This document shows, piece by piece, positions 44,525 to 54,600 of a stretch of 64,000 nucleotides of DNA. Numbering within the stretch: position 1 is the first letter of the stretch; every line of letters begins with the position of its first letter. The position numbers and the translations under genes were made by a program. The stretch spans positions 1 through 64,000 of the forward strand of contig MEOQ01000042.1 in the NCBI GenBank assembly GCA_001769275.1, given 5' to 3'. The DNA is from Bacteroidetes bacterium GWF2_43_63 (GTDB taxonomy: Bacteria > Bacteroidota > Bacteroidia > Bacteroidales > DTU049). Below the pieces are notes generated by a model, which was given only the letters and a program-made list of their open reading frames with translations, made no database searches and had not been told where the DNA came from.

Positions 44525-44908
44525 ATGAATATGAGAAATAGGTTGGCGTTTGTTTATGTATCCATTGTTATAATTGGCCTTTCTGCATGCGGGCCAAAGG
44601 AAGTAAGGAAGGCGTATGACTGCGAATGTGGCCAGGATGCGTGGAAATATATTAAAGGTCACGAATATGGGGATTTTTATAGAGCATGGGGATATCCGTC
44701 AGGGAAAAGGGAAACTCACAATGCTGATGGCGACAGACAAGTATTGTATACGTGGAAAATTCCTGGTTTATTCCAAAGTGGAAAATATGAATCTGACGAA
44801 ATTAGTATTGCGTTTGATGCATACACATCCACAGCACATGAAGACCCGCTGCAGGATTTCGGAACTGCATTATATTTTTACTGCGGTAATTCTGGACCAT
44901 TTAATTAA
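44525..44908 (+). CDS. small lipoprotein of unknown function
   Basis: About 127 residues from the ATG at 44525; an ATG two codons later is possible and a GTG at 44498 is less likely. A lipoprotein signal ends at GLSAC. The mature part contains CECGQDAWKYIKGHEYGDFYRAWGYPSGKRETHNADGDRQVLYTWKIPGLF, a compact beta-rich sequence without a recognised family. It follows the zinc-finger lipoprotein by 29 bp and is probably co-transcribed. Confidence 0.65.
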   Translation: MNMRNRLAFVYVSIVIIGLSACGPKEVRKAYDCECGQDAWKYIKGHEYGDFYRAWGYPSGKRETHNADGDRQVLYTWKIPGLFQSGKYESDEISIAFDAYTSTAHEDPLQDFGTALYFYCGNSGPFN

Positions 44909-44914
44909 CATAAG

Positions 44915-45136
44915 ATGAAAAAAGTTGAAATAACTATTCACTATGCGAACAATAGCAAAAGTACTTCTGCGATTTTCTATACTGAAAATGTAGAAAAATT
45001 GAAAGAATTCTTTGAGATTTTATCTGATGAAAATATTTTTGATAGGACTTTCTCTACATTCGAAAATATATCTTCTACAGAAGAAGTTGAAGACATGAAA
45101 CAACTAGCAGGTATTAAAAAACAGACAGAGCTATGA
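44915..45136 (+). CDS. small protein of unknown function
   Basis: A 73-residue soluble protein (MKKVEITIHYANNSKSTSAIF...), starting 6 bp after the previous gene. It begins with a beta strand and continues as acidic helices. Its stop overlaps the next start (ATGA). No family was recognised. It differs from its neighbours in lacking a signal peptide. Confidence 0.6.
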   Translation: MKKVEITIHYANNSKSTSAIFYTENVEKLKEFFEILSDENIFDRTFSTFENISSTEEVEDMKQLAGIKKQTEL

Positions 45137-45378
45137 ATGCAGAATTAAAAGAATTCAGAGACCAAAATGGTCGTGTTTTTATTGCAGTATTTTGGGTGAT
45201 CATACCACCATTTGATATCCTGATGATGAATGATGCAAGAATACGCCTCAATAACTATATTAGTTCATATGTAGGTAATCGTGGGCACAACATCTATTTG
45301 CATAAAGAGAAGGACACTGTATCTGCAATCATTACATTTGATTTAAACAATTATCCTGGACAGACAATTGAAATTTAA
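45133..45378 (+). CDS. small protein of unknown function
   Basis: An 81-residue protein without a clear signal peptide (MNAELKEFRDQNGRVFIAVFW). It contains short beta strands (IYLHKEKDTVSAIITFDLNN). The start overlaps the stop of the previous gene. Last gene of the first repeat-headed unit. No family was recognised. Confidence 0.6.
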   Translation: MNAELKEFRDQNGRVFIAVFWVIIPPFDILMMNDARIRLNNYISSYVGNRGHNIYLHKEKDTVSAIITFDLNNYPGQTIEI

Positions 45379-45395
45379 AACAGTAAAACTAATTC

Positions 45396-45432
45396 AAAAA
45401 ACGCGGAAGCCGAAAAGCGGGAAGAGAGTAGG
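45396..45432 (+). repeat. 37-bp repeat, copy 2
   Basis: Identical to copies 1 and 3 over 37 bp. The ATG of the 471-aa gene lies 20 bp after it. Confidence 0.92.
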
Positions 45433-45452
45433 CGTTGAAATAAATATTTTTT

Positions 45453-46868
45453 ATGCGACTGTTTATTTTTGGTGCTTTAGTGTTTTTGTCGTTTTGTCTT
45501 TCAGCTCAGAAAGCAACAAATTACAAAAAGGATATTGAGCCTTTATTGAAGGAACAAAAGTTTGATGAGGCATTGCCTTTACTTAAAAAGTTTTATAATG
45601 AACGACTTGATAAGTATGGGGTTTGGACAAATAAGGCTATTCTACAAATGGATTTTATGTATTTAGCTAGTGAAAATATAGCTGTGATTTATTTCAATAA
45701 AGCTACGTCAATGATTTCAGTTGAATATGCTGATTCGGCGGATGTATGGTTTGAAATAATGAAGCACGATGATCACCCTAAAAAAGGCAACATAGATACA
45801 TATATTGAAAAATTAAATGATGTTAAAATTAAAGCTGCGGAAATACAACAAAAAAAGCAGGAAGAAGAGAGAAAAGTAAAGGAAAGGCTCGCAATGGCTG
45901 AAATCATTGATGAAATTGTGCATTATAAATTTGTTGCAGAGTGTGTTGAATTTGAACATGTTTATTATGAAACAAAAATATATGATTATAAAAAAGCAAA
46001 TGAAATGTATATTGTTGCTAAAGAACAAATGGCCGCACTTGGATTACTGAAGTTGCCCATTGATATTGTTTTGTCAGATGTTCCTGATGAGGTTGAGCAC
46101 CCTGGTACAATGAGTTCAAATCTTTATAGTTATTTTGATAATAGAAAAAAATCTTTAAAGTATAACAGCGTTAGTTATCAAATGGATGGTAATAATTTAT
46201 CTGAAGTGAGTTATTATTCACAAGTGGATAATCAATCACATTATTATTCATTAGAACCAGTGCAAATTGCGGACTCATCTTTAATAAATGATTTGTGCAC
46301 TGAAAAATTAAAAGAACTCAATAATGTCAATAAAAATATACTTTATTCTTTATTAGAAACTGCCCGACACGAACAGTATGCCGTTGAAGCAAAAAAAGCA
46401 AGGGAAGAACTATTGGCAGCAAATTCGCCAAATGAAAAGATAATGCTCGAAGACAAAACGTTACCATATGCATCAACAAAACTGTGTGATTATCGAGATG
46501 GCAGATTTGTAGCTTACTATCAAAATAACACAGTATATAGACGTCATTATAGTAGGTTGGAAAATTCATTTGGAGAATGGAAAGCGACTGGATCAAAAAT
46601 TTTGATTAGAAATGGAAAGAAAATATTTTATCGGCAAAAACACTATAATGAAGCTGTAATTGAGGCGGATGGTTCTGTTAAGATTTATACTGTGTCAGAA
46701 TCAACGGGAGAGAGACTTTCTGATCATTATTATAATTATGGATATGTGAATGGGAATAGATTTGATTCAGAAGCTGACAGCAAAGAAAAAGCTGAAGATG
46801 GGTTTTTATTTAAAGGTAGTGCAATAGAGGCGATCATTATCGTTAGCCTTTGCAACAGTTTTAAATAA
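45453..46868 (+). CDS. secreted protein of unknown function
   Basis: A 471-residue protein with a signal peptide (MRLFIFGALVFLSFCLSAQ). The N-terminal half is helical, TPR-like in style (EPLLKEQKFDEALPLLKKFYNERL) and continues into a coiled coil (KIKAAEIQQKKQEEERKVKERL). The C-terminal half is beta-rich with Tyr-rich strands (YHYYSLEPVQI..., RFVAYYQNNTVYRRHYSRLENSFGEWKATG). No known catalytic motif. It forms the whole second repeat-headed unit. Confidence 0.7.
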   Translation: MRLFIFGALVFLSFCLSAQKATNYKKDIEPLLKEQKFDEALPLLKKFYNERLDKYGVWTNKAILQMDFMYLASENIAVIYFNKATSMISVEYADSADVWFEIMKHDDHPKKGNIDTYIEKLNDVKIKAAEIQQKKQEEERKVKERLAMAEIIDEIVHYKFVAECVEFEHVYYETKIYDYKKANEMYIVAKEQMAALGLLKLPIDIVLSDVPDEVEHPGTMSSNLYSYFDNRKKSLKYNSVSYQMDGNNLSEVSYYSQVDNQSHYYSLEPVQIADSSLINDLCTEKLKELNNVNKNILYSLLETARHEQYAVEAKKAREELLAANSPNEKIMLEDKTLPYASTKLCDYRDGRFVAYYQNNTVYRRHYSRLENSFGEWKATGSKILIRNGKKIFYRQKHYNEAVIEADGSVKIYTVSESTGERLSDHYYNYGYVNGNRFDSEADSKEKAEDGFLFKGSAIEAIIIVSLCNSFK

Positions 46869-46881
46869 CAATAGAGCGATT

Positions 46882-46918
46882 AAAAAACGCGGAAGCCGAA
46901 AAGCGGGAAGAGAGTAGG
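46882..46918 (+). repeat. 37-bp repeat, copy 3
   Basis: Third perfect copy, 20 bp before the ATG of the 325-aa gene. All three copies keep the same distance and orientation to a gene with an export signal. Confidence 0.92.
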
Positions 46919-46938
46919 TGCTTTTGAAAAAGGATAAA

Positions 46939-47916
46939 ATGAAGAAAATATCATTTGCAGGCATGGCCTTTTGCATGTTAATTAATTTAAGCCTGTTTTG
47001 CCATGCACAAACAAATACCACCGAAGCAGTTTTTGACACAGCCTATTATTACGATATTATGGATGTAACTCATTATTTCTATGAGTTCCATGATTCAAAA
47101 AACAACAAGATTGAATTTGTAGAAATTTCGAATGTGCCATTTGATTTCGTACCAATACAATTTGGTTTACTTAGCAACACCACGACATCTGCATTTGGTG
47201 ATGGGTTCGGTGAAATAAATGCTTCTTTAAAAAATAAATTGTTTCGGGTTTCTTATGAGAATGGGCAATATATGAATGGTGATTTTGAGAAAACCGAATG
47301 CAGGTTTATTAAAGATGCAAAGGAAATTATGATGGGAAATTCTGTCGTTTACGAAGATAAGTACATTGTAGTCAGAAGTATAAATCAGGCTGATTACATT
47401 GCATCTAAAGCATTTGTGAGCAATATGTATGACACCAGTCGCCTTATAAAAACTATAAATCATGTTTTAGTCTTGCCACTTGCGACGGGCAAAAATGTGG
47501 TTTATAAAGAAACACCATGCGAGGCAGTCGGTCCAGAATATTTTACTGTATATGAACACATTGGTGATTTTAAAGATTTTTTTGTTGTTCAAACTGGTTG
47601 TTATGAAAGTTCATCTTTCATATTCGTCAGCAAAGCTACCGGAGCTGAATTTACGTTTAATGAACTGCCTGTTTTATCACCGGATGGGTCAGTTCTTTTC
47701 ACATTTGTCAACAGTCTTTTTGGGTTATCCTGGAGTGACCCCAATTATAAAATATATTCGGCCATAGGCGCAAATATTGTTATGCTCTGTGAAAAAGATC
47801 TTTCATCGGGTTCGTTTCAGATTTCTGAGGTTGGCGAGTGGAAATCGACAAATGAATTGTATGCAGTGTTGTATATGGACAGTGCAGAAAAGTATTGTGT
47901 TATCACGTTTAAATAG
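46939..47916 (+). CDS. secreted protein of unknown function
   Basis: A 325-residue protein from the ATG at 46939 (MKKISFAGMAFCMLINLSLFCHAQ signal peptide); a GTG at 46918 would start in the repeat. The mature part is beta-rich with no recognised domain (VEISNVPFDFVPIQFGLLS, YFTVYEHIGDFKDFFVVQTGCYESSSFIFVSK, VLFTFVNSLFGLSWSDP). Those sequence features (short strands with conserved Gly/Tyr) hint at a propeller-like protein. Third repeat-headed unit. Confidence 0.65.
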   Translation: MKKISFAGMAFCMLINLSLFCHAQTNTTEAVFDTAYYYDIMDVTHYFYEFHDSKNNKIEFVEISNVPFDFVPIQFGLLSNTTTSAFGDGFGEINASLKNKLFRVSYENGQYMNGDFEKTECRFIKDAKEIMMGNSVVYEDKYIVVRSINQADYIASKAFVSNMYDTSRLIKTINHVLVLPLATGKNVVYKETPCEAVGPEYFTVYEHIGDFKDFFVVQTGCYESSSFIFVSKATGAEFTFNELPVLSPDGSVLFTFVNSLFGLSWSDPNYKIYSAIGANIVMLCEKDLSSGSFQISEVGEWKSTNELYAVLYMDSAEKYCVITFK

Positions 47917-48117
47917 CTTCTTTTACATTGTTGTTTTCTTGTTTGCGAAAACGTCAGCAAACTCCTAAAATAACTGTAGCATCTTGTGTTTAAATTGTTT
48001 ATACAAATCACACTAATTCAACAATGTAGACATTCCTTATCTTTATGTAATTTTCAAATTCTTTCATCCGGCATTGTAGCAATTCAGTGCCGGATGTTTT
48101 TTGTGTGGTGCTGATAC

Positions 48118-48178
48118 AAAGTTTCCATTCAAAATGGATACATTTACTCAAAAGTCTCCATTCAGTCTGGATACTTTG
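48118..48178. repeat. two tandem copies of a TCCATTCA/TGGATAC inverted-repeat unit
   Basis: The units read aaagttTCCATTCAaaaTGGATAc and aaagtcTCCATTCAgtcTGGATAc, about 33 bp apart. Tandem units of this kind resemble multiple terminal repeats of IS21-type insertion sequences; no transposase gene is nearby. Confidence 0.6.
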
Positions 48179-48421
48179 CAAATACAATTCACTTAAAATG
48201 GCCGGGAGATACCAAAAAATGCACAGATAATCGGGAAAAAGTCGATTATCTGTGTAAAAATTCGTATGATGCTCAATCCAAAAATGAAAGCGCTGCAAGA
48301 GTGAAAATCAACAGAAGTCTGAAGTATACGAAGAGATCCCGGCTTTCACAGGCAAAGCTTGTGGTCATTTAGTGACCGGGAACTTCATTCGGCTATTTCT
48401 GGTGATTTTCAGAAATTTGAG

Positions 48422-48429
48422 TAAGTTTG
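48422..48429 (+). promoter_or_regulatory. -7 element of the permease promoter
   Basis: TAAGTTTG matches the Bacteroidota TAnnTTTG box, 19 bp before the ATG at 48449. The upstream element is weak (TTTC at 48396-48399). Confidence 0.5.
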
Positions 48430-48448
48430 CGCAACTAAAATTTTCCGG

Positions 48449-50137
48449 ATGAGCTTCCGCGAATTATTCAGACGTAAATCGGTTGCCGATATTGTCGCGC
48501 AGCACGAAAAGGACGATAAGCCCATGAAACGCACATTGGGCGTGGTCGATCTGACGGCGCTGGGAATTGCTGCTATCATTGGGGCCGGAATCTTTGGCAC
48601 CATCGGAAAAGCCGCTGTCGAAGGCGGTCCATCTGTTTCGTTATTGTTTGTGATAACTGCGATTGCGTGCGGATTTTCGGCCATGGCCTATGCACAATTT
48701 GCCAGCTCCATACCTATCAGCGGAAGTGCTTACACGTATGCTTATGCCAGTTTTGGGGAGCTGTTCGCCTGGATTATCGGGTGGGACCTGATTATGGAAT
48801 ACGCCATCGGAAATATTGCCGTAGCCATTTCGTGGAGCGATTATTTTACGGGCTTTCTAACGGGCTTCGGATGGCATTTGCCGGAATTTATGACGGTGGA
48901 TTTTCTCACTGCTTCTCGGGCGCATGAAACGGTTTCAGCGTTGTTAGCGAAAGGTTCCGAACTTGGTAGTATTGATGCGCCTTTGCGCGAGGGTTATCTG
49001 GCCTGGATCAATGCGCCACAAATTGGCGGTGTGCATCTGATTGCCGATATTCCTGCATTCTGTATTGTTGCACTGATTTCCATTCTTGTTTTTCGCGGTA
49101 TCCGCGAATCGAAAATTGCAAGTAATCTGATGGTGGCGCTGAAGCTGATTATTTTGATAGTTGTAATCGCCGTGGGTTCCTTTTATGTGAATCCCGACAA
49201 CTGGTCACCTTTTGCACCCAATGGTTTTTCGGGCATGATGAAAGGAGTGGCTGGTGTCTTTTTTGCCTACATCGGATTCGATGCCATCAGTACCACGGCA
49301 GAAGAATGTAAAAATCCGAAGCGCGATTTGCCGAGATCCATGATGTATGCGCTGGGTATAACAACGGTGATTTATATTGTCATTGCGCTTATTCTGACCG
49401 GAATGGTGCCTTATGAAAAACTTGGAGTAGGTGATCCACTGGCATTCGTGTTTGATGAAGTTGGAATGTCGCAGCTCAGTGGCATTATTGCTTTGTCTGC
49501 ATTGATTGCAATGGCGGGTGTGCTGCTTGTTTTTCAGGTGGGTCAGCCGCGCATCTGGATGAGCATGAGTCGCGATGGACTGCTCCCAAAGCGGTTTTCG
49601 AAACTTCACCCCAAATATAAAACGCCGGCATTCAGCACGGTCATTACCGGAATTATGGTTGCGGTACCTGCGTTGTTTACAAATCTTACGGAGATGACCG
49701 ACCTGACCAGCATCGGGACATTGTTTGCGTTTGTGCTGGTAACCGGTGGCGTCATTCTGCTTGATAAAAGCGATCCTGAAATCAGAAAAGGTTTTCGCAT
49801 TCCATATATGAATTCGCGCGTTTGGGTTCCGCTGTTGCTGGTTCCTGCTTATATTGCACTGTTCATGTTCACCAGCGATTTTTCGTTGGAAGCATTTATG
49901 GGGGAAAGAATTCCGGTTTTAATCTATTTTGGTGTGGCCATCGTGGTGATGATAGCTGCTACAATCCGCCAATGGAGCTTTATTCCGGTGGTTGGACTGC
50001 TGATTAATTTATACCTGATGTCAGAACTTGGTGTCACCAACTGGCTGCGTTTTTTCGTTTGGCTGGCTGTTGGCCTCGTTATTTATTTTACTTTCGGACG
50101 CAAGCATAGCAAACTTGGAAAGCGCCATGGAGACTAA
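48449..50137 (+). CDS. APC-family amino acid permease (cationic amino acid transporter-like)
   Basis: A 562-residue inner-membrane protein with 12 or more predicted helices. The N-terminus begins like the APC/CAT group (KPMKRTLGVVDLTALGIAAIIGAGIFGTIGKAA) and the consensus FFAYIGFDAISTTAEECKNPKRDLPRSMM (helix 6-7) is intact. It imports amino acids by proton or sodium symport; the substrate is not certain. The stop overlaps the start of the TauE gene by 11 bp, suggesting a transcript with it. Confidence 0.9.
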   Translation: MSFRELFRRKSVADIVAQHEKDDKPMKRTLGVVDLTALGIAAIIGAGIFGTIGKAAVEGGPSVSLLFVITAIACGFSAMAYAQFASSIPISGSAYTYAYASFGELFAWIIGWDLIMEYAIGNIAVAISWSDYFTGFLTGFGWHLPEFMTVDFLTASRAHETVSALLAKGSELGSIDAPLREGYLAWINAPQIGGVHLIADIPAFCIVALISILVFRGIRESKIASNLMVALKLIILIVVIAVGSFYVNPDNWSPFAPNGFSGMMKGVAGVFFAYIGFDAISTTAEECKNPKRDLPRSMMYALGITTVIYIVIALILTGMVPYEKLGVGDPLAFVFDEVGMSQLSGIIALSALIAMAGVLLVFQVGQPRIWMSMSRDGLLPKRFSKLHPKYKTPAFSTVITGIMVAVPALFTNLTEMTDLTSIGTLFAFVLVTGGVILLDKSDPEIRKGFRIPYMNSRVWVPLLLVPAYIALFMFTSDFSLEAFMGERIPVLIYFGVAIVVMIAATIRQWSFIPVVGLLINLYLMSELGVTNWLRFFVWLAVGLVIYFTFGRKHSKLGKRHGD

Positions 50138-50915
50138 TGTTGTTGTTATTCTCATTTGTTCCGGACTGCTTGTCGGATTCATCAATACTATGGCGGGCGG
50201 AGCAACCATTATTTCTTTGTCGGTTCTCACATGGCTCGGATTGCCGCTTACAGTGGCCAACGGTACCAACCGGCTGGCGGTGTTTTTTCAGACACTCACC
50301 TCGGTTTCAAGTTTTCAGAACAGTCACCTCGTCGACTGGAAAAAAAGTTTACGTGTCGGAATACCAACGGTCATCGGGTCTGTGGCGGGGTCATTCATTG
50401 CTGTAAAACTGAACGAAGATATTATTCGTTACGCTTTTGTGATCATCATGATCATCATGCTTGCTTTTATTTTGTTCAAACCTTCGTTGTGGCTGAAAGG
50501 TAATGCTGCATTGCTTGAGTTGCCTGTGAAAAAATGGAATTATCCGTTGTTTTTTGTAATTGGCGTTTATGGCGGATTTCTGCATGTGGGTGTCGGATAT
50601 TATTTGTTGGCCGCCATAGTGCTGGGACTGGGTCTTGATCTGATGAAAGCCAATGTGATGAAAAATCTGCTGGTGATGCTGTATGTTCCTTTTTCACTCA
50701 TCATTTTCATTATCAACGATCAGGTGATGTGGAAATACGGACTCATTCATGCAATCGGAAATGTGATTGGAGCTTTTGTTGCTTCACGCATGGCAATAAA
50801 AAGGGGCTCAGAAATTATTCGGTGGGTAATGATTGTGGTCATTGTCGTTTTGACTGCCGACATGGCTGGCCTGATAAATATTAAGGATGCCATCGTTGTT
50901 TTACTTGCCGATTAG
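50127..50915 (+). CDS. TauE/SafE family sulfite/organosulfonate exporter-like permease
   Basis: A 262-residue membrane protein from the ATG at 50127, which overlaps the permease end. It has about 7-8 hydrophobic helices. The duplicated TauE motif is seen in GLLVGFINTMAGGATIISLSVL.WLGLPLTVANGTNRLAV and GVYGGFLHVGVGYYLLAAIVLGLG. The family exports sulfite or sulfonates; here the substrate is unknown. Confidence 0.9.
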   Translation: METNVVVILICSGLLVGFINTMAGGATIISLSVLTWLGLPLTVANGTNRLAVFFQTLTSVSSFQNSHLVDWKKSLRVGIPTVIGSVAGSFIAVKLNEDIIRYAFVIIMIIMLAFILFKPSLWLKGNAALLELPVKKWNYPLFFVIGVYGGFLHVGVGYYLLAAIVLGLGLDLMKANVMKNLLVMLYVPFSLIIFIINDQVMWKYGLIHAIGNVIGAFVASRMAIKRGSEIIRWVMIVVIVVLTADMAGLINIKDAIVVLLAD

Positions 50916-50935
50916 CGTTGGTTGTATTATATTTG
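50905..50935 (+). promoter_or_regulatory. probable promoter of the VTT-like gene
   Basis: TTG at 50905-50907 and TATATTTG at 50928-50935 with 20 bp between, 15 bp before the ATG at 50951; the upstream element lies within the end of the TauE gene. Confidence 0.6.
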
Positions 50936-50950
50936 CCTAAATTCTTATAA

Positions 50951-51571
50951 ATGGGAAAAGGTGGATTTTTGCGAAGATGGCGCTTGCGTTATCATTATTT
51001 CAAAAGAACAGGATTCTACACTGAGGTTGGGAAGAGCATGCTCAACTTTCTTCTTCTGCTTGCAGTGGTAGTGGGGTTGGTTCTTATTGCTGAGAAAACC
51101 ATTTTCGATATCGACGCGACATTTGACTATTTGGTTAACCATGTGCCGCGATGGCTGGTGTTTCTGGTCGCATTTGGAGCTGAACTTTTGTTGGGTTTGA
51201 TTCCTTCTGATTTGTTTATCATCTGGAGCGAAGGACTTGAATATAAGTGGCTGGCGCTTTTTATACTTGCAAGCATGTCATATCTGGCCGGTATTCTCAC
51301 TTTTGGTTTCGGAAAGCTGATCAGGAAAAATAAAAAAGTGAATGCATATTTTACGTTGCGATTTGAAAAGTATATCCGCAATACAAAGAAATGGGGTAGC
51401 TGGCTGGTTGCCGCTGCAGCATTGACTCCTCTGCCGTTCACGTTGGTAATGGCGATCGTCGGAATGATGAACTATCCAACAAAAAGGATGTTGCTGTGGT
51501 CATCACTTCGCATTCCGCGTTATTTTCTGATGGCGCTGATATACTACCATACGGTGAATATTGGCTTGTAA
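50951..51571 (+). CDS. small VTT/DedA-like membrane protein
   Basis: A 206-residue inner-membrane protein with a basic N-terminus (RRWRLRYHYFKR) and 4-5 hydrophobic segments. The part WGSWLVAAAALTPLPFTLVMAIVGMMNYPTKRMLL is close to the VTT (SNARE-associated/YqaA) motif, in which GALTPLPF..V....G is conserved. Members of the superfamily are lipid scramblases or transporters. The exact role is unknown. Confidence 0.75.
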   Translation: MGKGGFLRRWRLRYHYFKRTGFYTEVGKSMLNFLLLLAVVVGLVLIAEKTIFDIDATFDYLVNHVPRWLVFLVAFGAELLLGLIPSDLFIIWSEGLEYKWLALFILASMSYLAGILTFGFGKLIRKNKKVNAYFTLRFEKYIRNTKKWGSWLVAAAALTPLPFTLVMAIVGMMNYPTKRMLLWSSLRIPRYFLMALIYYHTVNIGL

Positions 51572-51619
51572 TTGCCTTGCTGCAAAGTGTGTGGTTGAAA
51601 AAACGGTTCGTGATGTTTA

Positions 51620-51649
51620 TTGATATTTCAGAAAAATAATGTAGGTTTG
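51620..51649 (+). promoter_or_regulatory. promoter of the large histidine kinase gene
   Basis: TTG at 51620-51622 and TAGGTTTG at 51642-51649 (19 bp apart) match the Bacteroidota consensus; the ATG is at 51666. Confidence 0.65.
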
Positions 51650-51665
51650 TATAACATCTCTCAGC

Positions 51666-54600
51666 ATGATTCTGAAAAAACTCCGGCAATTATCACCAGT
51701 TCTGTTCCTCTGTCTTTCGGCAGTGCTGCTGATTATTATCTATTTTATTCCTGCCGGAAATCTCCGCAATTCGGAAAAGCAGATCGATCTGTTTAGCTCT
51801 GGGTTGGAGGAGACAATTTCAGAAACAGATTCTTTGCTGAATTGGGCTTCAAATCCGATGTATCTGGATGATCCATTTTCGATGCTTTCCATTGGATCGT
51901 TTAGTAAAAAAGCAGAATCGCTGAATGCCACAATTTTTATTAATCATCACGATTCTCTAATCTTTTGGAGCGACAACCGGACACCGTTGCCAGATAGCGC
52001 AGACACGCTGCGTTCGGGGAGCATCGTTTTCGACGGAAATGGTTATTATCTTGTTCGCAGTATTCAAGAAGGGAGTTATAGGTTTTACGCGCTGGTGCTA
52101 TTGCAAAGCAGCTATTTTTATCAGAATAGTTATCTCATCAGCCGTGTGAGTCCGAATCTGTGCAGCGATTGCAGATTCAGCATTGTAGCAGAAAAGAATG
52201 AAGCAGACACCTTGATTTCGGTTGAGGGGATTACAAATCCGATTCCTGTTGTTTTCAACAAAGAAGACAAACCTTTATCTGCTGTGCAGGATATAACGGT
52301 GGTTTTGCTTTTATTTCTTTCGCTGGTATTGCTTGCTATGGCGTTTTACGCCGTTGCTGAACGCGCATCTTTGTTGAAGAAGTTTTATTGGCTCAAGCTT
52401 CTTTATCTTGCAATAGTTCCGCTGATTTTATTTTTATTTGGAAAAGAATTTTTGTCGCTTCAGATCTATGAGCAACTGAGTGTAAATAATCCTGCTTTTT
52501 TTGCTTTTTCCAGCAGATTTCCGCAGCTGGCACCGCTCCTGATGGCGGCCTTTCTGTTTGTAACCTGGATTTCTTTTTTTAGTCGCGAACTGCTTTTGCT
52601 TGCCGGAAGAAAACGAAAAAATGTTTTTCCACGCATTGCTTTTCTTTTTGTGACTTATGCGTGTACAGCCACTTTGGCGTATTTTGTAATTTCCGGGATC
52701 AACGCTTTTCTTTTTAACACGTCAATCAATTTCACGTTCAATAATATTCTGTCGCTCGACATTCGCTCGGCGCTCATGCTTTTTACGCTCTTCCTTTTAT
52801 TCTGCTGCATTATTTTGTTGCATTATCTTATGATTTCGCTGGTAAGTCGTCTGCGTCTGTATTTCCGCACATGGCTTCTGATCTCGCTTGTGTTTCTGTC
52901 AATTGGAGTTGTTGTTTCGTTTCTTGCAGGCCTCAATGTCTGGTTGTTTTTGTCCATTTCTGCATACCTGCTCATAATGCAGTTTGTTTTTTCGCGCCAC
53001 ATGTACAGCAACCGGACGGTGTATTTGTTGCTCAATCTTGTGCTGGCTGCAGGGATTACAACGGTGTCGCTCAATTATGCGATACAACAAAAACAATACG
53101 ATCAGCTGAAACTGCTTTCGCTCAATCTTGCGACAGAACAGGATCCGCTTACGGAAGAATTTCTCGGTGACTTGCTTCCTGAAATTTCTGGCGATAGTGT
53201 TTTGTTGAATGATCCGTATAAAAAAATAAAAGATTTCAATGTAACTCAATATCTGAAACGCAGATATTTCAATGGTTATCTGGGACAATATTTTTTGCAG
53301 ACGACCTGGTGTCATTCAGGCGAAGAAATCCTGATACAGCCTGCAGACACCAACGTTTCCTGTATTGATTTTTTTGACGATATTTCTTTCAGAACCGGGA
53401 TTCCTTCTCTTGCCGATAATGTGGTTTTTATTAATGACGGAACCGGAAGAGGATATTATCTCTGCAAAATAAAACTGGAAGCTCCGGGCGATACATCCTA
53501 TATCTTCGCGGAACTGATTCCTGCCTCATACGAAAAAGGTCTGGGCTATCCCGATTTGCTCGTTGATGTAAACAGCGGAATAAAAACAGTTCCGTCCAAT
53601 ATTGCATACGCAAGATATCTCGACGACGGGCTCGTTTCGCGTTACGGAAAATTCAATTATCCGACGCGCATAAGTGCTCTGTTCAATTCAATGCCTGATG
53701 AAACGGTCATTCACGAAAATGGCTATATACATTTTAAGCTGACAGTTTCTGACCGGCTTGTGCTGATCATTACTGAAAGCGATCGAGACATACCTTCTTC
53801 ACTGGCGCCTTTCAGCTACATTCTGCTTTTCTTCGGCTTGCTCGCTGTTTGTTTCATGTTGATTGCAGGTCGGGTATTTGGATTCAGAATTCGACTGGCA
53901 GTCTCGTTTTCTTCGCGTTTGCAGTGGATGATTATTATGATTATTCTCGTTATTTTCTTCGTGGCCGGAATGATATCGGTACTCAATCTGCGAAGTCTTA
54001 ATAAAAGCAAGAATGAAGAAATTGTGAGCGAAAAAGCCCATTCGCTTGTGGTGGAATTAGAACATAAACTCTCGCAATATGGTCCGCTTTCACCGGGCGA
54101 TGATCAATATGTTACGGAATTATTGCTGAAGTTTAGTCAGGTTTTTTTCACGGATCTCAATGTGTATTCTCTCAATGGAAAGCTGCTGGCAACTACACGT
54201 CCGCAGATATTCGACAAGCAGCTGATTTCTGATCGTATGAGTGCAGGCGCGTTTGCCATGCTCTCGCAGCGTAATCATTCTTTTCTGCTGATCACAGAAC
54301 ACATTGGCGAAATGGCTTTCATGTCAGTATATATTCCGGTGCGCAACGATAGAAATGAAAATATTGCGTATCTGAATCTTCCTTATTTTGCACGTGAAAA
54401 TGAGCTCAGCAGAGAGATTTCTTCGTTCATCAGCACATTCATCAATATCTACATGCTGATCATTTTACTTACAGTTCTCATCACGGTTGTTGTGTCTAAT
54501 TATGTCACTCAACCGTTGCGACTGATCAAGGATAAATTGAGGAATATTAAACTGGGCACAACCAACGAAAAAATCAAGTGGAAGCGTCGCGATGAGATTG

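Larger units (their letters stand above)
47917..48448. other. intergenic region with paired inverted repeats
   Basis: About 530 bp. Two related 28-bp units near 48118-48178 each contain a TCCATTCA..TGGATAC hairpin, the second nearly a copy of the first with changed loop bases. From 48325 repeat-family words appear (GATCCCGGC, 'gtgaccgggaacttc'), then the promoter of the permease. A minus-strand frame of 96 codons is not credible. Confidence 0.65.

Noticed and set aside
44167-46918. Integron attC sites
   Set aside because: The 37-bp repeats lack the core and inverse-core patterns and the long imperfect palindrome of attC, stand before rather than after genes, and no integron integrase is seen.
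48008-48298. Minus-strand 96-codon frame
   Set aside because: It covers the paired inverted repeats and the repeat words and has no homologous look.
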